Origin: Aquatica leii
Lineage: Eukaryota > Arthropoda > Insecta > Coleoptera > Lampyridae
Direction: 5' to 3'
DNA: 64,000 nucleotides
Assembly: GCA_035610365.1 (NCBI GenBank)
Contig: CM069432.1
Span: 170,064,035 to 170,128,034, forward strand
This document shows positions 24,640 through 37,570 of the stretch, piece by piece. The position numbers and the translations under genes were made by a program. Positions within the stretch are counted from its first letter, which is position 1. Each line of letters starts with the position of its first letter. The notes under the pieces were generated by a model, which saw only the letters and a list, made by a program, of their open reading frames with translations, was not told where the DNA came from and did not search any database.

Positions 24640-27224
24640 CGGATCATGTCGGGAAATAAATACAATAAAATATTTAGTTATAAAGTTAGACTAAAGTTTA
24701 TTCTATTAAAATATGAATGGAAAGTTATTGCGCTTACTTAGCTGATGAGGTTTCTGCGTCTATACGAAATGGTGCGATGTGTATTAGCATTCTTACTTTA
24801 AGCGGATTGCTTCACTTCCTGATTGGATGTGCGTTTCTATATATCTTGTTAGAAATATTGAATTGTCATATTCTTCACTTTTTCGAAAGAAAATGTGTGG
24901 CTGTATAATTTTGATAATAAATGGTCCCATAAAAGATTTCCATATTACGTTATTTTCGGATCGTAATTTACTTTTAGCATTGGTTTTGATGTGTGTTATT
25001 TATTATTTTTTAACGCAAAAGGAAAATAAAGAAATTTTGATAAATGATTCAGTTACACAAAAGGCTTTAACGGTTTACAAAATGTAACGTATTATACCAA
25101 CAAGTTGTTTCGCGTTAGAAACGAAATATATGCAGTTAAGTTAGTCGAAAAATGTCATAAAGCTAAATTAAAGAAAACCGAGGGTTAATAATGTAGATGC
25201 AGATTGGTAAATTCATTGAGTTTACGTGCTCTCTTTCGTTTCCCTCTGTTCGCATTTATGAGTTTTAGTTCAAACAAAAGAGGATCGTCGATTTGTTGTT
25301 TACGGTTGTTTTGTTCTTATTGCATATTTAGCTGGACAGAGTAGGCCAAGCGTAAAATTGCTCGGATACCTACTTTTATGTATTTTTGCAGGTACCTTAA
25401 TCATTTTTAAGGGAATTTGAATGAGGATTTGCATTATTCATGGATCGTTTATTCACGAATTATGCTTTTAAGCGCAAAGAACACTAACAATTTAGCCGTA
25501 GTGAATTTATTTATATTTTCAAAATAACAAAGTAAGGAAATTCAAACAATATACTCGAGTTTATTTTGTTTAGTGTTGATTACTCGAAGCTCTAAACAAA
25601 TATTTGCAGTTAGTCGTAATTAACCAGTATCTCGCGTTTACATTAAACAGAGAGGGTTTTATTGTCATGAAACACTGATTTAATCTGTAATTTTCGAAGC
25701 GTTTTATTTGCACATTTTGATTCTGATTGGACGTTTAGTTCACGCTATTACGTTATGAGCCTTCATACACAATAAGTTCATATAACTGCGATAGTAAGGA
25801 CACTTGCTCGTAAACGTAATACTATTATAAAGTGTCTTATCATTAATCTAAATGAATATTTCTAAAATCTAGATAACTGCAAAGTTTTCTGAATTGTTTA
25901 CTATGATAAAGTAGCTTCATATCGATATGAATACCTTAGAACTCTCTAGGGCCTCTTAAATTATGCGAAGGGTTATTGTAGTTCTTAACCCACATTACGT
26001 AGGTTGGCGAAAATACAAGATTTCAAGAGATTATATTCTTTTCTTATTGTTCGACGACAATTCCGGAATGTGTTATTGTACATTATTGTTTTGATGAAAT
26101 AATGGCTAATGCTTGAATATTGCTGCACTGCATGATGATAATAAGAACGAAAATGTAAAGTTTGTGTAATAGGATGACTGCGCAATAACATAACTATAAA
26201 ACGTTGCTGGCATAAAATGTAATTGCACTTGCAAATACATTGTAATACAACCGAAACATAAACTTCAAAAACCTAAAATTTCCAAATGTGAACGGATTAA
26301 ATGTTACTTTACGACTAATCACATCGCTATTTTTTTACGTTCTTTGTTTTTTTTTATACAATTATTTTTCTATATTAGAACAACCAATGTTGTAGTGAGT
26401 GCAAACAAAATAAATAGTTTTTTTAGTCTGTTGTACGACTTCAGCTTTCGATTGATTGGGATAATTCTGTTTCTACACTCAGTTCTAAGGCTTTTTGAAT
26501 ATGTGTGATCATTTATAAATATTTTTTCTGTATATATGTACTAAATACGTGAATTACTTTTTTTTGCTTTCGACTTCGACAGTAAATTATCAAAATGTAC
26601 ATTACTTTAGAAACAAATCTTTTATTATAATAAAACCAAATTTTATTTTTTGTTGTTGATAAACTTTGGAGATACAAATTTGTATATACTATCTTCAAAA
26701 TTAATCTTTTAGTAATTACAGTTTTTCATTCTGGATGTATCCGGTGTTGTTGATTTCACGCAAGCCGATCTTTTGTCACGCGTTGCAGTGGATCTTTAGA
26801 GCCTGAACTAAACTAAACCCGTTATTATAGACTAGTTTCCGATCAATAAAATTGGTTTTTAAATATTCAATCTCGATTAATATTAAAAGTATTTTTAATT
26901 ATTTCAATATATTTTCTAATTTTTTACAGCTAGATTAGCGAGAACCAGAAATGTATCTACATAGGTTCGATCTATTGAGATGATTTCTGATATAGAGGTT
27001 CACACTAAAATAATTGTACATTCACTGTAATTAAAGAAATTACATTATAATGAATTGTAGATACTATACTGTAACGATAATAATATATGCATCGAAAAGC
27101 TTACATTGATTCTTAATTTAGGAAAATATGTAATTATTTCGTAAAAATAATAAAGTGCAGTTTTCAAAAAAATGTGAAATTGTTTAAGTGAAAATGTCAC
27201 TATTGAATACGTTGTTGTCTAGAG
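24640..27224. other. AT-rich stretch without recognisable gene
   Basis: Two overlapping plus-strand frames (24717-24908 and 24827-25087) encode short hydrophobic segments but resemble nothing known and lack context. The rest is featureless. Confidence 0.5.
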
Positions 27225-27380
27225 CAATAATGGATTTACTTGCCCGTTTACTCAGAACCCTCTCCGCAAGGTGGTTATGGCACATCCCGAAATACAGGGT
27301 GTGGTAGTGGTTTGCTATTGTTTTCCGTGTCTTTGGAGACGGATGAGATGATAAGTTCTTCAAATTTGAGGGTGTTTGTA
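27225..27380 (-). repeat. GC-richer remnant, RTE-LINE-like 3' text
   Basis: The segment is much less AT-rich than its surroundings. On the minus strand it contains GAAAACAATAGCAAACCACT followed by ACCACACC, which recalls the conserved text near the 3' ends of RTE-clade LINEs (GAAGGCAATGGCAAACCAC-like). No reverse transcriptase is readable nearby. The assignment is by resemblance only and could be wrong. Confidence 0.3.
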
Positions 27381-29342
27381 ATTTCGCACTATCCTTTTCG
27401 AGTTTTACATTAATTACTTATTGTACAAACAGCTCTACTATTATTTTCAACTCTTTCTTTATTCTGTTGATTTTGTCGTTGAAACCTGTAATGTTTAATA
27501 CAGTTTTCAATTGTTTTTTTCTATTACATTGGTCCAGGTCTGTGAAGCCATCCATATGGTATTAATACTTTGATTTTTGTAGGGTTTTTATCTTATGTCA
27601 CGAGCGAACTAACGCACAACTTCTTTTCTGTAAACACCAAATGCTATTGATTTTATTAAAACAACTTTGATATATTGAGGTTTTACGAAAAAAACGACAA
27701 TATATAGATATGTGCAGTGCTCAAGTCAATCAAACAAAAAATTCGAATTACTGATATCTTTTTAGCCAATATTTCGATATGTAGAGATAACAATAACAAT
27801 CATGGATTGTTAAGTAGGTTCAAGGCAAAATGAAAAACATCAAGACGTTTGATTATATCGAGGTTCTTCTGTATTTTAGAATAAGATGTCATTATGAGTA
27901 AAAATAACTGCAAATTTTTAAAATTCAAATTGGTTACTTTTTTACTCAAGAAATAAAAACAAATTATTTTACGTTTTAAAATAATTTGACCAATGTAAAA
28001 ATGTGTCAGACAGATAACTGAGATTTCCTCTGTATATAATTGTTTTCATTAAAATGTATTTTACTTTTATTATTGTATTAAGTATTGTAATAATTCATTA
28101 TTTAGATACGCTTTCTTGTGTTTGTCAATGCACCAACTAATACCAACCGCGTTTATCAGCATTTTATACAACGCTCTGCCTGTAAAAAAAACAGTAAAGC
28201 CATTTTTTTTATAATAAAAAATATTTGTTGTCGAAAGAAATAACCGTTTTTTTGTGCTGCCAACATTGCAAACGTCAATATTCGTTCGTAGTGTAGTTAC
28301 AAAAGACAACACAAAAAATAATGTACGTTACTCTCGTCGAAAGTATCCTAGCATAACTCTCTCACATGCATTAACGTTCGTTATGCTATGCTTTACTTTC
28401 GACTCTTGTTGCGTAAATTACTATCGCAACACTAGAGAAAATTAAAAACGCAAATTTTATCACGCATTCGTTCTAGAATAGATTTTGAAAAGTTTGCTTT
28501 TATTGGGACTACACACTTTTTATATTCAGAAAAACTTTTTGATTATCGTTTTTGTTATGTTATTGAAAGGTAGTTTGTACAGAAATTATATCGACTAAAA
28601 TTTTGACAACAAATATATAATTCGTTCAATTTTGTAGATGTTATTTTTAACGAAAGTAAAATTCTTGGATATGGCATAATTTGCTCTAATGCGATTGGCA
28701 ACCATAATGCCCTTAATATTCGCGTAAATATAAACGGAGTAGATCATTACTATCTTCAAGGGGTTTAACCGAACATCAAGAAAATAATAGTAGATACTGT
28801 ATCGTGGTTTTTTAGAAATTGCTATTGTGAACAACAGAAATGAAGTGATTTTAGGTGTTATGTACAAAACTCTTCAGAGAAAGAAACGAACGAGCAAACG
28901 ACCAGCACCAAAAAGCGCCATTTTAGTTGTAGTTGCAAACAGCACAAGATTAGGAAACATTGGATAACATTTGTACAACTTTGATCAGGATGTGAGATGT
29001 ATCCTCTTAGTAATAACACATATTTTTGCTTTACTCCACTTTTTTCTTTGTAATTCAACCTTGGTTTAAAATCTTATTTTTTTTTTCATTACATTTTCTT
29101 GCATCGCAGGTGGTACAAGTATCATTCCTAGGTTTTTGTGATACACTTTTCTATAATATAAAGTTATGCAGGTTGGATACCTTAAAAAGCGAATATAGGC
29201 AGGTTCTCTTCATTTAATTCCGTTTTTAATTGTTTTGATTTTTAAAAAAATAAGATACATTTTGTTTTACTGTGTTAGAATAAAACTTACCATCTTCAAT
29301 ATTTTTTGTCGTAATGTGTTTAGGTTTTTTTAAATGGTTGTT
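27381..29342. other. AT-rich stretch with one inverted repeat
   Basis: No recognisable gene. The only structure noted is the imperfect inverted repeat at 28333-28404. Confidence 0.5.
28333..28404. repeat. Imperfect inverted repeat
   Basis: The left arm (about 28333-28358) with TCGTCGAAAGTATCCTAGCA and the right arm (about 28379-28404) pair, with mismatches, around a roughly 20-base loop. It may be an old MITE core or a cruciform-prone site. Confidence 0.45.
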
Positions 29343-29678
29343 CTAGAGCTTTGTTTTTTTTTCTGTTTGTTTTGCCCTTTTTATAACATTAACTGTACCT
29401 CTTGATGTTAATTTTGTATGCCACTGCAGTTTACCGAAACAACTAATGAATAAGGGTTTGAACAACGTAATTAATCTTAACATATTTGCATCAGATACAA
29501 AAAGTGCATTTGTATTATCTCGTTTATTTTGAAGTAGCTTCGAATGTTCATTATTAACAATTAAACTTGTTGATTTAGCTAGTAGCGACATGAAAACTAT
29601 TGTACTTGCAGCAGCCAAAATCCAAAAAAATAAAAAAATGAAACTAGTCTCGACCACAACAGTAATCTCAAACAACAA
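29343..29678 (-). CDS. Unassigned 111-codon open frame, hydrophobic start
   Basis: I do not recognise this frame. Residues about 7-34 form one long hydrophobic segment (FIFLFFWILAAASTIVFMSL), followed by a polar region (STSLIVNNEHSKLLQNKRDN) and a Lys-rich end. The layout, a membrane helix followed by a cytoplasmic loop, is loosely like part of an insect gustatory receptor, but the diagnostic C-terminal TYxxxxxQF motif is absent. No splice sites or neighbouring exons are evident. A chance frame in AT-rich DNA is the main alternative. Confidence 0.2.
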   Translation of the reverse strand: MLFEITVVVETSFIFLFFWILAAASTIVFMSLLAKSTSLIVNNEHSKLLQNKRDNTNALFVSDANMLRLITLFKPLFISCFGKLQWHTKLTSRGTVNVIKRAKQTEKKTKL

Positions 29679-32266
29679 ACATATTGTACTTAATTTATTT
29701 TTAACGATTTACACTATTACCGATTATTATGAACCTAATATTAATAAACTAAAAACACAATATAAAAACCTAAGCAAAATAATGAACTAGAAATTTAATA
29801 TTAACAACACTATAATTTATATATCACTGTAACTGTAACACTTTTATTTATCTACACTATTTATTTACACTGACACACGCCTTAAATCCTTACTTTGCGC
29901 TTTTCTATTTAAACCACCAATTCTGCTTAACAACGTAAGGCTATACTTTCTTTGATTGCCTTATATGTTCGCACGTTATCTGGTACTAGAACATTATGTC
30001 GCATTCGGTAATCACTTTGAATGATCTCGAGGCTTCGAGAAGCTTTAATATTTATTTATTCATAGTTTGAAATGTCGTTACTGTTAACATTGCAGACATT
30101 TTTTTATTTCTTGGTTTTTTTATAACGAATGTGTTTAGAAAAAAATAGAATGTACTATGTGTAATTGTAGTTTAGTAACAACGTTATCTTATGAGCCATA
30201 TCCAAGACTAGTTTTTAGTTACGATTTTTCTAACTGTTGTGTAATTACATTACCAATACCTCTCTACATATGTAAGGTGCTATTAAGCTTCGAATGATCT
30301 ACTATGTTGGTCTGTATATTTTGTACCGTTGCATTTAAAAACACATTTCATATGCTTTAAAGAAGTTTTTTTATAATATAAGTAAACATAAAAGCGGTTG
30401 CTGCGATTGTTACTTGTATAAACATTTTGTTAAGATGAGGAGGAATTAATTTATCTAGACAAGAGCAAGAAATCAACTGACCTAAATGCAAAATGAGATA
30501 AAAATTTTACAAATTTAAGATAACTGTGTTTATATAACAAAATTGTATGTTTATAGCAAGAGTAATGGAGTTGTTATATAATTAAACTTTAAGTTAACAA
30601 CAAATTATTTGGCATTCTGTTTACTTTTTGTAAAACTGAAAGCAATAAATAAAATTCTATAATTTACAGTACTGAAAATAGAAGTAACTTAAAAGTGAGT
30701 GTTCTTGTAATAAAAATAACATTACGTGAATTTTTCGCTGAATTAATTTAATTATTTTCTAATTTACAGAAACATTTTCGTTTTGTTAATTATAGAATTT
30801 ATCAAATTGTAAGGTTAATTGAAACGTAACTGTTATTTCTATTCATGCGATGCAGCAAGATATTTTGCTGCTTTAAAGTGTTCATTTCCGGAGCAAAATT
30901 TCCATTGCACTAATAGTAATACCCTAGTTCAAATTGATTTGTGCTAAACGCTATGTTCGTTAACTAAACAAAACTAACGCAGGTGTAAAGTCGAGAACTA
31001 TTCTTTTACATTTCGTTAATAGGTACAATTCGTTAATTGCCACAATAATATTTAAGTATTAACTATCGAGTTTATTATGACAAAAGGTTTTTAAGTATTA
31101 TTGCTTATAAGTTGTATGTGCTATTTTAATATTACTTTTGTTATTTATAACTAAATGTTCCGAATCTTTGTCGTAGCTTAAAATTTTATGCTCTGCATTT
31201 GTGACGTGTTTATTCGTATATTGGAGATGTTAGGAATACAAGAGGTGGTTACACACACAAGTCATCTCAGGAGCAAATCATTATGCATTTTTAAAACACA
31301 ATCTTATCAATTTGGAGTTACAGCTTCGAATTTAACTAGACGGATTCTGTAAACACGTAAAAACGTAGTTTTCTAAAACTTTACGTTACAACATTTTTAT
31401 TAAAAAATGATGCTAGTGAAATATGATATTTTATTTACAACAATATATTTAATGTAATTGGAAAGAAATTCATTGTAAAATGGTAAATTATTTTTATATC
31501 AATTACCTTTGATTAAAACGTAATTGACATTAAAGCGGTAAATAAAAGCTACTCTCAAATATTAATAAAGATCACTCTGCATAATATATCACATAACATT
31601 GTGTATTTCACTTGTACTTATTTGTGTAGTATAAAAATTTTGCTTTATCATTCAATGACATACAAATTTTGATAGAAACATTTATTCTAATAAATGGTTG
31701 GCGATCAAGAGTTTTAATTAATAGTTTTTGTGTTTTTAACGTACTTTATATAAACAATATCAACTATAATCTGCTACCATTACCAAACTTCATTTGTTCT
31801 AGTATTTCTAATTTTATAAAATGTTTTAATAGAAGCGCTGCCCGTAATTATCACTAACGTTGCGTAACAAATTTTTAGTCTAATTTATTTAAAACTAAAT
31901 ATTTACACGATTAGGATTACACGTAACTAATTAAATCTATCAATATTTAAGAAAAACACTTTTTATATATCACATATTACTATCACTCGAATAATAATGT
32001 CTACGAATAACTTCTGTTTATCTATAGGTATTACATTTTGTCGTGGGCCGTGGCGCTGTAATCGTATTTTGCCGGAAATTCGTTACTATGCGACCTACAA
32101 ATATCTAATTATTTTAGCTGTAAATTCGTCAAACGTCATTTTACTTCAGCTTTAATTTGCGATCTATACGTATTTTTCTCATATTTATCTTTACTATTAG
32201 TGCTTTATTGCTTATTTAAATTCTTTGTTAAGACTATTCCATCTCTAATTTAAACGTTCACGTATA
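29679..32266. other. AT-rich stretch without recognisable gene
   Basis: Nothing recognisable is visible. The segment 32035-32100 is somewhat GC-richer and may belong to the transposon remnant that follows. Confidence 0.55.
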
Positions 32267-32940
32267 TTGTTGCACAGCTCACATACAGTCCCGAAGAGTT
32301 GGGATGATGGCAGTGACAAATGTTTAAGGTCACCAGTTGCAAAAGGCCAACGTTTATTAATTCTCCATGCTAGAGGCCGAAAAGGATTTGTTCCAAATTG
32401 CCTATTAATGTTTAAGTCGGGACCTAAAACAGGTGATTATCACGACGATATGAATAATTCTAATTTTACAAAATGGTTAAAAGAAAAATTTCTTCTTAAC
32501 ATTGAACCAAATTTAGTGTTAGTGTTAGACAATGCTGCATACCATAACGTTTCTGTAGATCCAAATCCTACATTTGCACGGAAGAAAGATTTAATGCAAA
32601 GGTGGTTAGCAGAAAGAGATATTTTGTTTGAATAATACGAAACAAAAGTTGAGTTGTATGCGAAAATTCAATTAAACAAACCACACCTTAAAAATTATGT
32701 AGTTGATAAATTACTATCGGACCATGGACATGTTGTTCTAAGATTACCCCCTTACCATCTAGAACTCAATCCAACTGAAAAATATGGGTACTAATGAAAA
32801 ATCATGTAGCTGCACACAATACAACATATAAGTTAAGTGATGTTTTGAAGTTGGTAGAAAGTAAATTTCAAGAAATTGGTGCAGCTGAATGTCCATCTTT
32901 GTATTTATTGATAAATCTAAGTATTCATCTTAACAAATAA
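32267..32940 (+). pseudogene. Decayed DDE transposase, long-spacer type (second copy)
   Basis: An open first part (to 32635) reads SSHTVPKSWDDGSD, then GQRLLILHARGRKGFVPN, LLMFKSGPKTGDYHDDMN and LVLVLDNAAYHNV, with the second catalytic Asp in LDNAAYHN. After a stop the frame continues with YAKIQLNKPHLKN, VVLRLPPYHLELNPTEK (the Glu of the triad) and, after a further break, KLSDVLKLVESKFQEIGAAE. The part with the first Asp is missing upstream, so the copy is 5'-truncated. About 80 residues separate the second Asp and the Glu, as in the relative at 11420-12590, which lies in the opposite orientation and is more decayed. The family is an insect DDE endonuclease distantly related to Tc1/IS630. Confidence 0.75.
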
Positions 32941-34019
32941 AACGATAATTTTTCAATATCACAGTACTGTAATGTATTTTGTTACATTATCGATTTCATT
33001 AAAGTCATTGAGAAACTATTTGTAATTTCATATAATATACTACTTTAAAATTAAAAAAAAAGGATAAACAACTTATTTTAGCATTTTGTAAGTAATCTAG
33101 AACATATTGATAACTAGTATTTTCACTTCTTAATTTTCTTCTAATTGTAACTTTCGAGTTACCAAATAGACATATATGTTCATAGTAAAACCAATTGTAT
33201 TAAATTATATGAAAACCCGTCGTATTTGTGTTTAATAATGCATAATAAGTTCTTTCGAAATTGCAAAACTAGCCAAGAACAGGAACTGTTACAATAAAAC
33301 GTTAGCATACCTAAATAAGTAAATTAATTAGCAGGGTATATTTTTTGTTAATTACTACTTACGTCTTTACTTACGTATTTAGTATAGATTGTAATAATGA
33401 TATAAAGATCAACAATAGTATACTTATTTAACGTTCAACTCAATATTTATTAATATTTATTATTTAGAACTTTAACCTATCTTTAACCTACAAGCGATCG
33501 GTAATACATATTTCTATAATGTATGTTTCTGTAATCATAGTATGTTTTTAGTTTGGCACTTAAAATTGAAAATTTTAAATTTACCGCTCGTTAGTTCTAC
33601 CTTTTCACTAAAGGTCAAATACACCGGTATTTGTTTACATTAAAAGCACGTACGTTTGAACGCCGTTATATTTATTTCTTAACACACGCGTTAACCACTT
33701 ATTGATTTTAAACCGACAAAATCTTCTCGATTCAATTCGAAAAACGTATGCTTCCTTTGAATACCTTTTATATATTTCTGTTATCGGTGTCAAAAATTGT
33801 CTACATCCTTCGGTAAACGTTCTCAAAGGTGACAATAAGTTCGAAAACGTTTCAGTTCCTTACATTATCCAGGAAAAAAGGCTAAGTAACAATGTAAAAT
33901 ATGGACTTTAAAGGGCATATTGCAAATAGTACTGTGAACTGCTTGTATTATACCCATTACCTACTAAAGTTTTATAATTTTGTGGTTTTTTGTTTCTCGA
34001 CAAATTGATTAAAACTTTT
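32941..34019. other. AT-rich stretch without recognisable gene
   Basis: Overlapping frames on both strands at 33635-33911 have no recognisable motif. Otherwise nothing is seen. Confidence 0.5.
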
Positions 34020-34500
34020 ACCATGTACACCCAAGCTGCTTTTTTTCTCGTTGTTAATTTGCTTCAGATACTTGATTACTTGCTCTTTGTATGCGAGGCT
34101 TAACAAAAAAAAATTTTTTTAGTTTTGCTTTTATTGTTTTTGGAAACTTTTTTCAGGTGTATGTAAAACCGTCATCTTCGCGATCCATTGCTTTAAACAA
34201 ATTTTTCACGAGCCCCACTTTTATATGCACATGTTTTTTTTCTACCAAAGATTGATGTACGTTGTCTTTTTTTTTGGTATAAAGTCATGTTGTAGTGGCA
34301 ATTTCTACTTAATGTAAAATGTAGTGGTTTTTCTATCGCGACTGTTTCGCAACAATACTTGGTGTAATCTGATTGCATACTCAAGATAATTGCAGTAATT
34401 TTAAAATTCGCATAAATATTCTAGGAATTATCTTCATACTTTGTTACAATTGAAATGCTTGTGTGTGTTGTTTGTTGCTTATTATTTGGGACAGCTTGTG
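34020..34500 (-). pseudogene. Fragment of unnamed arthropod protein family (middle part)
   Basis: Minus-strand translation in shifting frames gives TKYEDNS near 34440, FKITAIILSMQSDYTKYCCE near 34400-34350, then NVHQSLVEKKHVHIKVGLVK and NLFKAMDREDDGFTYT at 34260-34160. Further on comes YKEQVIKYLKQINNEKK near 34080. This matches, in order, the GYTKYxCFLCxWDSR, LPPLHIKLGLMKxFVKALDK and later blocks of the same uncharacterised arthropod family as the fragment at 15088-15306. Stops, frameshifts and a lost WDSR block show it is dead. I do not know the family's function or which element carries it. Confidence 0.55.
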
Positions 34501-35382
34501 ACCTTGTTTGTTTTCTATTTTTCAAATCGTATTTTCCCAGTTGTTATCTACTATCATTCCTAGTTTTTTTTCTTCCTGTTGTTAGCCATTTTGGGATTCG
34601 AATATAAAGAGTTTTACTAAGCGCATGGTCGTGCCGATTCACAACCTCGATATTGTATCACTTTAAATTTAAAGGATCTTTGTGATTTGGTGTCTTACTA
34701 ACCAAAAATCGTTCATTATTTTGTGTCATGTGGGTGTATGAGTGAAGATTTTCTCGCTTCTGCAGATTTGAGGGCCTGCGTCTTAGAACCACATGCTAGC
34801 TCGCATACCACCGAAGAGGTTTGTAACATCTTTTTATCCATATAAAGTCGCTAATACTTGTTATTATTTCAGCTTGTTCCGTACCATTAGCCTACGATTA
34901 TTATTATTAAATTACGATTATTACCAGTATCTTATTAGTCATACGAGTGTACGTTTTGGAAATCTCGTCAAGAGAATACCTGTGTTGTCGGTTGTCCGAA
35001 GAAATAGTGGCCAATGCATGTAATCGTGGCCGATTTCGTGTATGTGTTAGTAGTGGGATCATCAATTTCCACTTCACTTATAACATTAGACCGATCATCA
35101 TCATTATCTACTGTTGCGGAAGCCTCCCGTTACCACACGAGAATTGATAGCTGTTACCGGAGAGGTATCATCATCGCGATCAGGTCAGATTGCACATTAA
35201 TTTAATTAGATCAATTCATTTACGTCAATAAAATATACCATTTAGCATAAGTAGAGTATTATCGCCATTAATAATCACATGTAAATTAATTAATTCATTC
35301 GCTTAAATAGTGGTTATGCTGCCCTGTACGGGTGAACTACTATCGCAAACCAGACCTATTGTGTAAGGTGAAAACAAGAACT
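34501..35382. other. Unexplained, partly GC-richer stretch
   Basis: From about 34740 to 35160 the base composition is less AT-rich than the background. Minus-strand frames include an acidic bit (TVDNDDDRSNVISEVEIDD near 35110-35050). It may be the remnant of a transposon protein or of a host exon, but I cannot name it. Confidence 0.4.
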
Positions 35383-35552
35383 ACCCCAGAAAATTACTAG
35401 TTATATTAGGTACTATACCGAGTACCACACTGGGTAGACCTAAAGGAAGCGCTTCATTTAGTCCCTTGCTATTGTAGTCATAACACTTACTTTTGGCCAA
35501 TTTTATTACCGTTTCTTTGTATATAGCAGACCATAATTGAAGGTAATCTTGT
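35383..35552 (-). CDS. Unassigned short open frame
   Basis: Between stops the minus strand reads about 55 codons, starting QDYLQLWSAIYKETVIKLA and ending VLGIVPNITSNFLG. The amino-acid make-up is balanced and protein-like, unlike most AT-driven frames here. Upstream on the same strand (about 35640-35580) an acidic frame reads VNIDEGDKEDDNDKVGDDGN. No Met start and no known motif are visible. It could be a transposon protein piece or a host exon. Confidence 0.25.
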
Positions 35553-37440
35553 TAAATCAAATTTAATCATTTATCTAGTTTGTGTAATTACCGTCATCAC
35601 CGACCTTATCGTTATCATCCTCCTTATCACCCTCATCTATATTTACTTATTGATACATACGTCAAATTATTTATATAGTTATGTGCACGTTGGTTGTTAT
35701 TACTATCTTTGAAGGTTAACAATATATAATTTATCTATAATCTTATTTTGTTGGGATTGTCTAGTGGGTTTGTTTTGGGTATTCAATTGGGTCTTGGTTG
35801 CCGTTAGTGTTTACCGATTCTCAATCTTGCTGTTGCTTCTGGAGCGAGAGCAACCATAGCTCTTGAAAATTTGCTACTGTTTAAAAATTAATTATCGTTT
35901 TTGGCGCCCTTATAGTCACCTTTTGTTTTGACTGATGGTTGATGGATTTCTTGACTCACGACCACGAATTAATCCGGGAGTAGCACAACTGATCTTTAAT
36001 AAATATTGGGAACTGACGGTAGAGCATTTGAGGTTTACCGAGTGGTAATAATTTTACCTTACCTAACAAAATTTTCTGGTTTCAGTAAATTTTTTTTTAT
36101 GGAAGCGTAAAGACTGAAATGTGACGTTTTCATCTACTGCCGTTTACGTAAAACATTTGGTGTTTCTCCTGATTTTTAATTATCAATTAAATATTTGTTT
36201 AGCACAAGTAGTAAACTAAACTTTAAACTCAAATTGCAACACACAAGACTAAAACCTGAGTGGTAGTATTTAAAAGAAAACAATTTATAAAATGGTTTTT
36301 GACCAGCCAATTTGTTTCTATTAACAAAAAAGTGTTGTTTTTACAATTTGAGTCTAATGGATTAATGTAGCTGTAAAAAGTATTGTACTCTTTAAAGAAT
36401 ATTTAAAGATACTTTGTAATTTTTGTTTATGTCTTTGTCGTTGACATGGATGGTGCGTGAAATTATTGACTAGACTACAACTACCAAATTCTATCTCGGG
36501 TAAGATAAGCTAAAATGTGATGTTAATTGTATTTTACATTTTGTAATTTATAAAATAATTCTAATTATATAATCTTGAAGTGAACATTAAGTTTGTAAGT
36601 ACTCATTTGTCTTTATAATTATTAATAATATATTGTTCCCCAGTGACTTTTTCTATTTCGAATACCAGAGTGAACATAGAAAACTTTATATCAAATATAA
36701 CCCATGATCCATCCGCAATAAACTTTAAAAAGTTTTAAAAATGTTATTTTAAATTAATGATAGAAAAGCTTAAAGAACTTTTGATGGAACATAAACTGAA
36801 CACGGTTTGGTGATAAAATGCACCTTGTAACGCACGATAAAGGAACTAACGACACATATGAAGCAAGTTTTGAACTGCTCCATTTTCACATGTAAATTAT
36901 AAAGTATGGCCGTTAAAATAAAATAGTTATGAAGTTCAGTTTAGTAGGTACATAGTAAGTTTGTTATATGATATTGCTTCCCGGATTCAGCAAGAACAGA
37001 TACAAAATGAAAATGCAAAGCTTTACAGATCGTATCCCGTTGCATTATGCATCGTGTTGATATTCGATAATGTACTTTTTAGTTCTATGTTTATGCTTTT
37101 ATCGATTTACATATTTTCTTGGTAATTTAATATCAAGGTTTCAAGTACTACATTAAAGCACATCTTGTAAACATTCAAATATTAATCTTTTGAGATTTTT
37201 TGGTGAGTACAATAATGCATTATTGTAAAGGATTGTGTATTGAATATCATTAGGTGTTATATATATGGTGGTGACTTGGAAAACGTAGCATAGGAATTTC
37301 AATGATTTGCTTCTTTCTTTATTTTAGAGAAAAAATAAACCAAAAATTAAATAAATTATAAATGCATTTATTTTTAAGGGGTAAGGCCACTCCAGAATTT
37401 TTAAGTAACTTATTTTTGTTTGTTAATATGTTGTCTTAAA
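35553..37440. other. AT-rich stretch without recognisable gene
   Basis: Besides the acidic minus-strand frame at 35580-35640, nothing is recognisable. Confidence 0.5.
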
Positions 37441-37570
37441 GTCTTAAGAATAGTCCGGAGAAATCTCAAAGAGGTCGTTTTCGTAGGTTATGCTAACGCA
37501 CCCCGCTTCGCGCTCCTAGCGCTGTTGGATCGATACAGCGCGCTTGAATTTAGATCTTTGTAATCCTCTT
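37441..37570. other. GC-richer island, unknown repeat
   Basis: Sequence such as CGCACCCCGCTTCGCGCTCC and AGCGCTGTTGGATCGATACA stands out from the AT-rich background. It follows a block starting GGGGTAAGGCCACTCC at 37379. It may be the end of an unidentified DNA transposon; I found no matching second end in the window. Confidence 0.3.

Noticed and set aside
24717-25087. Two small hydrophobic frames as membrane proteins
   Set aside because: Short, overlapping, AT-driven and without context.
30031-30046. Heat-shock-element-like TTCGAGAAGCTT
   Set aside because: A single short match in AT-rich DNA with no promoter or gene beside it; also explained by a small local palindrome.
33635-33911. Frames on both strands around 33.7 kb
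   Set aside because: They overlap each other and neither shows a known motif.
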